Assembly (NCBI GenBank): GCA_910584965.1
Contig: CAJUDZ010000004.1
Span: forward strand, 113,670-177,669
Direction of reading: 5' to 3'
DNA length: 64,000 bases
Source: an uncultured Lachnospiraceae bacterium
GTDB taxonomy: Bacteria; Bacillota; Clostridia; Lachnospirales; Lachnospiraceae
The position numbers and the translations under genes are program-made. Shown here piece by piece: positions 61,092-64,000 of this stretch; within the stretch, counting starts at the first letter, position 1, and every line of letters begins with the position of its first letter. The notes below the pieces were generated by a model. That model did not search any database and was not told the DNA's origin. It saw only the letters and a list, made by a program, of their open reading frames with translations.

Positions 61092-61409
61092 TTACGCATC
61101 ACAGCCGCAGTTATCTCCGCCGCCAAACGGTCTTGAATCAAATCTCGGTTCAAACCGGGAATCATTCCTGTCACAGTCGCGATCGCGTCCACGGTCGCAG
61201 TCTCTGTCGCGGTCATTTCTGTCACAATCCCTGTCACGCCCGCAGTCGCAGTCTCTGTCTCTGTCGCGGCCGCAGTCACGATCTCTGTCACGAATGTTTC
61301 CGCATTCACAGTCTCTGTCCGGGCGGTTATTTCCGCAGGAACCGCTTCTCTGACAGCCGCAGCCGTCACAGCAGCAAAGTAATAACAGTAAAATAATCCA
61401 TGTGTTCAT
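61092..61409 (-). CDS. Small Cys/Arg/Asp-rich secreted or membrane protein
   Basis: The 105-residue product begins MNTWIILLLLLCCCDGCGC, a hydrophobic stretch running into a cysteine cluster. It continues as Arg-Asp repeats broken by Cys and Asn (DRDCGRDRDRDCDCGRDRDC and similar, residues about 30-85) and ends RPFGGGDNCGCDA. I do not know its function; metal binding or a surface-attached role would fit the composition. An overlapping reading frame on the same strand is less likely because it has no hydrophobic start. The ribosome-binding site is weak. Confidence 0.65.
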   Translation of the reverse strand: MNTWIILLLLLCCCDGCGCQRSGSCGNNRPDRDCECGNIRDRDRDCGRDRDRDCDCGRDRDCDRNDRDRDCDRGRDRDCDRNDSRFEPRFDSRPFGGGDNCGCDA

Positions 61410-61480
61410 AATGATATAGCTTCCTCTCCTTTTCTCATAAATTATTTTATGCAAAAGGAAGCTATCTGCTACAAATGCGG

Positions 61481-62017
61481 TTATTTCTTTAAAACACGTT
61501 TCCGGATATAACCGCAGGCGTAGTCTTCGCCTTTTTCGGCCAGCATATGCAGCAAAAATTCCAGCTTTTTACGCGTTACAGGATGCAGCGGCGCGTTTTC
61601 TTTGCCGGACTCATAATAAAGCAGCGGATCTTCCGGCTTATAATTTTTTCCATGATATACCTTACAGGCGGCTATTCTGTCCATCAGCATTTCCACGATA
61701 TATTTGTTTGGCATCGGCGCCGGAGCCATGCCGCCCGGAATCTCCTTCGTACTGTAATCAATCCAGTATTCATAGTGATGTTTGTTCCTGCCTTTGTGAT
61801 GCAGCCAGGATGAAGAATAGCCGATGTCTTCGCGTTCCGCGTTGTTCGGGCTCCTGTCCCCCTGATAATATCTGGCGCCGACCAGAAATTCCGCCGGAGA
61901 ATATTTGGACAGGTCATGCATCAGTCCCTGTCGATAGAGTCCGACTTTAAAACATCCCCGCATCACCAGATATTTATGATATGTGATTGTCTTAAAATGT
62001 GCCCAGATTTTCCACAT
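61481..62017 (-). CDS. DUF5662 family protein
   Basis: The 178-residue soluble protein has GLMHDLSKYSPAEFLVGARYY near residue 31 and SSWLHHKGRNKHHYEYWIDY near residue 69, with many His, Asp and Glu residues that look like a metal site of an HD-like or catalase-like helical fold. Its ATG shares one base with the GH13-like stop (TAATG) and follows AGGAGA, so the two are coupled. The function is not established. Confidence 0.85.
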   Translation of the reverse strand: MWKIWAHFKTITYHKYLVMRGCFKVGLYRQGLMHDLSKYSPAEFLVGARYYQGDRSPNNAEREDIGYSSSWLHHKGRNKHHYEYWIDYSTKEIPGGMAPAPMPNKYIVEMLMDRIAACKVYHGKNYKPEDPLLYYESGKENAPLHPVTRKKLEFLLHMLAEKGEDYACGYIRKRVLKK

Positions 62018-63924
62018 TATGATCTCCTGTTCCTGCCGTTCTTCTTTTCCGTCTGCACATTCCTTGTACCATAGATCACGATTGTCCGCGGCGGTACGAG
62101 AACATTGCAGGAAGATTCTTCCCTGTTTTCTTCCGTTATCTGCTCATCGGTTGCCAAAAGCCGCACCCATTCTTTCTCTTTCGGAGCCTGAGGAAGGCCG
62201 AATGTGTACGGTTCCCAATACATATTGATACCGATATAAAGCAAATCAGCCGTCTCGTCTCCGGCCGGATTCCCATATCGGTCACAATACAGAATGCCCA
62301 GACTCCGGCTGTTCGATCCGGTCTCAGGACGCCATGCGTCCCTGCCGTGAAAGGAGATATCCGGATAACCATATGAAAGATAATCCATGCTCCGCAAAGG
62401 CATCCTGCCATGCAGAATCGGATTTTTTTTCCGGAATCGAATCAGCTCCTTCGTATATGTGAAAAGTTCTTCTCCCTGTTTTGTGAGATTCCATTTTATC
62501 CAACAGACCGGATTGTCCTGACAATAGGGGTTGTTATTGCCTTCCTGAGAATTTGCGAACTCATCGCCGCTGTAAATTAACGGCGTTCCCTGAGAAAGCA
62601 TCACAAACGCCATCGCATTTTTCATCTGTTTCGTGCGCAGGGCAAGAATGCTTTTTTTCTTCGTCCTGCCTTCTATGCCGCAGTTCCAGCTATAATTATA
62701 ATCGCTACCGTCCTGGTTAAACTCTCCGTTGGCCTCATTATGTTTATGGTCGTAGGATACCAGATCGGCCAGCCGGAATCCGTCCTGTCTCGCAATGGCA
62801 TTGACGATTCCTCTGTCCGCCGCATTTTCCTTACAAAGGGAAATCAATCGGCCCGTCATGTCGGCATCGCCTTTTAACAGTTTTCGTATATCATACAGAA
62901 AAGCGTCATTCAGAACGCCGTAATTCCGATATTCCGGCGGCACAGCATCCCATCCGCCATATTTTTCGGCCGGAAAAGACTGGCTTTGGTCGCTGATCAG
63001 TTTGATTTCCGCAAACAAAGGCTCTTCACAGATCATACGCAGCGGAAGACCGCCCCCCATCAGCTGAAACCCATCCACATGATAATTTAACACCCAATGT
63101 TTCAGAATTTCCAGAATTTTGACGGGACTAATATGCGGCGGAAAGTAAAACTGCATCATGACTTCGATTCCGTTTTGATGCAGCGCCTTTACCATATCCT
63201 TAAATTCGCTTACGGCATCTTTGGATGCGGCATATGTATATTTGGGCAGAAAATACAGCCCTTCCTGATACCCCCAATAATTGACTTTGGCAGTCAACCC
63301 CTTTTCTTCCGGTTCTTCTTTTAAAAACGGGGCAGGCTGTTCCTGCCCGTGCATTTTTTCGGGACGAAATACTTCGTCAAATTCATAAGAAGGCATCAGC
63401 AGTACAGCCGTAATGCCGAGTTCTTTCAGATAAGGAATTTTTTCTATGACGCCGGCATAAGTGCCTTTGGCCCGAACGCCGGAAGACCTGTGCTTTGTGA
63501 ATCCCCTGACATGGAGAATATAAAAAATACTGTCTTCAAAAGGAATGACCGGCGCACGGTCGTTTTCCCACTCGTATTCATGCGAGGGAACTTTACAGCG
63601 TGCCGGCTGCTCTTTAGTCTCACCATACCGGCGCTCATATAATAGCGCCTGCGCATAGGGATCCTGAAACAGTTCTTCCCCCTGATAAAACAGATAGGAA
63701 AAGTTCCGGTCATAGTATCCCTTTAAAAGCATCGAATAAACCTTTCCTTTTCTGCCTTCTTCCGGGAATGGAATCTTAATGCCTTCCTTATGCTTTTTAT
63801 CATATAAAAGAATGCCGCAGTCCGTTTTTTTTTCGCAGACCGCCGATACATATAAACCTTCCGATACAAAATATACACCTGGCGGATAAATGGATGATGT
63901 CGTCACATTAAAAGTTTTCTGCAT
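62017..63924 (-). CDS. GlgX/pullulanase-like GH13 protein, catalytic residues lost
   Basis: The 635-residue protein aligns throughout with glycogen debranching enzymes: an N-terminal beta domain, then TYAGVIEKIPYLKELGITAV (155-174), NYWGYQEGLYFLPKYTYAA, HVDGF (282-286), KHNEANGE (394-401) and a C-terminal beta domain. The catalytic Asp after DGFRF is Met289 and the acid/base Glu of KLIAE is Asp312. The region I DVVYNH motif reads QFYFPP, and the region IV His is Gln380. It is probably a non-catalytic glycan-binding or regulatory homologue, yet the frame is full length. GGAGG precedes the ATG. Confidence 0.85.
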   Translation of the reverse strand: MQKTFNVTTSSIYPPGVYFVSEGLYVSAVCEKKTDCGILLYDKKHKEGIKIPFPEEGRKGKVYSMLLKGYYDRNFSYLFYQGEELFQDPYAQALLYERRYGETKEQPARCKVPSHEYEWENDRAPVIPFEDSIFYILHVRGFTKHRSSGVRAKGTYAGVIEKIPYLKELGITAVLLMPSYEFDEVFRPEKMHGQEQPAPFLKEEPEEKGLTAKVNYWGYQEGLYFLPKYTYAASKDAVSEFKDMVKALHQNGIEVMMQFYFPPHISPVKILEILKHWVLNYHVDGFQLMGGGLPLRMICEEPLFAEIKLISDQSQSFPAEKYGGWDAVPPEYRNYGVLNDAFLYDIRKLLKGDADMTGRLISLCKENAADRGIVNAIARQDGFRLADLVSYDHKHNEANGEFNQDGSDYNYSWNCGIEGRTKKKSILALRTKQMKNAMAFVMLSQGTPLIYSGDEFANSQEGNNNPYCQDNPVCWIKWNLTKQGEELFTYTKELIRFRKKNPILHGRMPLRSMDYLSYGYPDISFHGRDAWRPETGSNSRSLGILYCDRYGNPAGDETADLLYIGINMYWEPYTFGLPQAPKEKEWVRLLATDEQITEENREESSCNVLVPPRTIVIYGTRNVQTEKKNGRNRRS

Positions 63925-63952
63925 GAAATCCCTCCGGGTTCATTCCTCACTC

Positions 63953-64000
63953 GCAAACACGCGCTTTCGCGCTCTTTGTCCGAGTTCCTCGGACGTTTGC
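63953..64000 (-). other. Compact three-stem element upstream of the GH13-like gene
   Basis: Outer stem GCAAAC/GTTTGC (63953-63958 with 63995-64000) encloses two hairpins, GCGC/GCGC with loop TTTC, and GTCCGAG/CTCGGAC with loop TTC. On the minus strand it lies about 30 bases before the gene's start. It may continue past the window edge. Confidence 0.55.

Noticed and set aside
60965..61369. Alternative reading frame of 134 codons over the Cys/Arg/Asp-rich gene
   Set aside because: It consists of Thr/Glu/Ala repeats made by the same DNA repeat, lacks a ribosome-binding site and runs into the terminator and trpS promoter.

Overview
The window is a 64 kb chromosomal stretch of a low-to-mid GC Gram-positive anaerobe. 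Gene content and order (mutS-mutL-miaA with an aluminium-resistance-type PLP enzyme, mreBCD next to minCDE, a DegV/FakA lipid-kinase pair, Asp23, SepF, ZapA, NusG-domain-II plus Gx transporter) point to the Lachnospiraceae or close Clostridia of Bacillota. No genus can be assigned from the sequence alone. I see no rRNA, tRNA, CRISPR array, insertion sequence or prophage. Almost every gene is on the minus strand. The plus-strand exceptions are a TtcA-like gene, an Xer-type recombinase and a histidine phosphatase.

Layout, left to right: a partial glycosyltransferase and a small membrane protein gene with an in-frame stop (1-1083); dtd and an AI-2E-type permease (1113-2935); ttcA-like and xer-like on the plus strand (3247-5074); a cytidylate-kinase-like gene, cstA and an unknown gene (5114-8176); rluD-like, lspA, aroB (8376-11014); sepF, yggS and a HlyD-like protein (11117-13741); a monocistronic P-loop gene (13830-14264); a morphogenesis block dacA, mgsA, rodA, minE, minD, minC, a long PBP2, mreD, mreC, mreB (14379-24131); radC; a large inverted repeat; the ynbB-type enzyme, miaA, mutL, mutS, miaB (25200-33555); a chemoreceptor; an amino-sugar/PTS operon crr-ptsH-nagE-nagB-nagA (35556-39995, transcribed right to left); degV(fakB), recG, fakA, asp23 (40378-45451); a Nudix gene and a second SEDS/PBP pair (45517-48783); a U32 peptidase, zapA, ruvB, ruvA (48860-53328); a Gx transporter, a NusG-II protein, DUF4037 and a TPR protein; hflC and hflK; a histidine phosphatase; trpS; a Cys/Arg/Asp-rich small protein; a DUF5662 gene and a GlgX-like GH13 protein at the right edge.

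Functionally the window is mostly housekeeping: wall elongation and division-site selection (Mre, Min, two SEDS/PBP pairs, SepF, ZapA), DNA repair and recombination (MutSL, RadC, RecG, RuvAB), tRNA modification (MiaA, MiaB, TtcA, Dtd) and uptake and catabolism of N-acetylglucosamine.

The least-explained signals are in non-coding DNA. A structured leader element occurs three times directly ahead of ribosome-binding sites (minC, U32 peptidase, histidine phosphatase), with base changes that keep the stems paired. Two 5' leaders (chemoreceptor and crr) look like transcription attenuators. A 37-bp near-perfect inverted repeat lies between ynbB and radC, and tandem terminators after trpS share a fold but not a sequence. 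Among proteins, the GH13 homologue has lost its catalytic residues, HPr has Lys at the regulatory Ser46 position, MreB is divergent in its nucleotide motifs, and PBP2 carries an insertion of about 240 residues.
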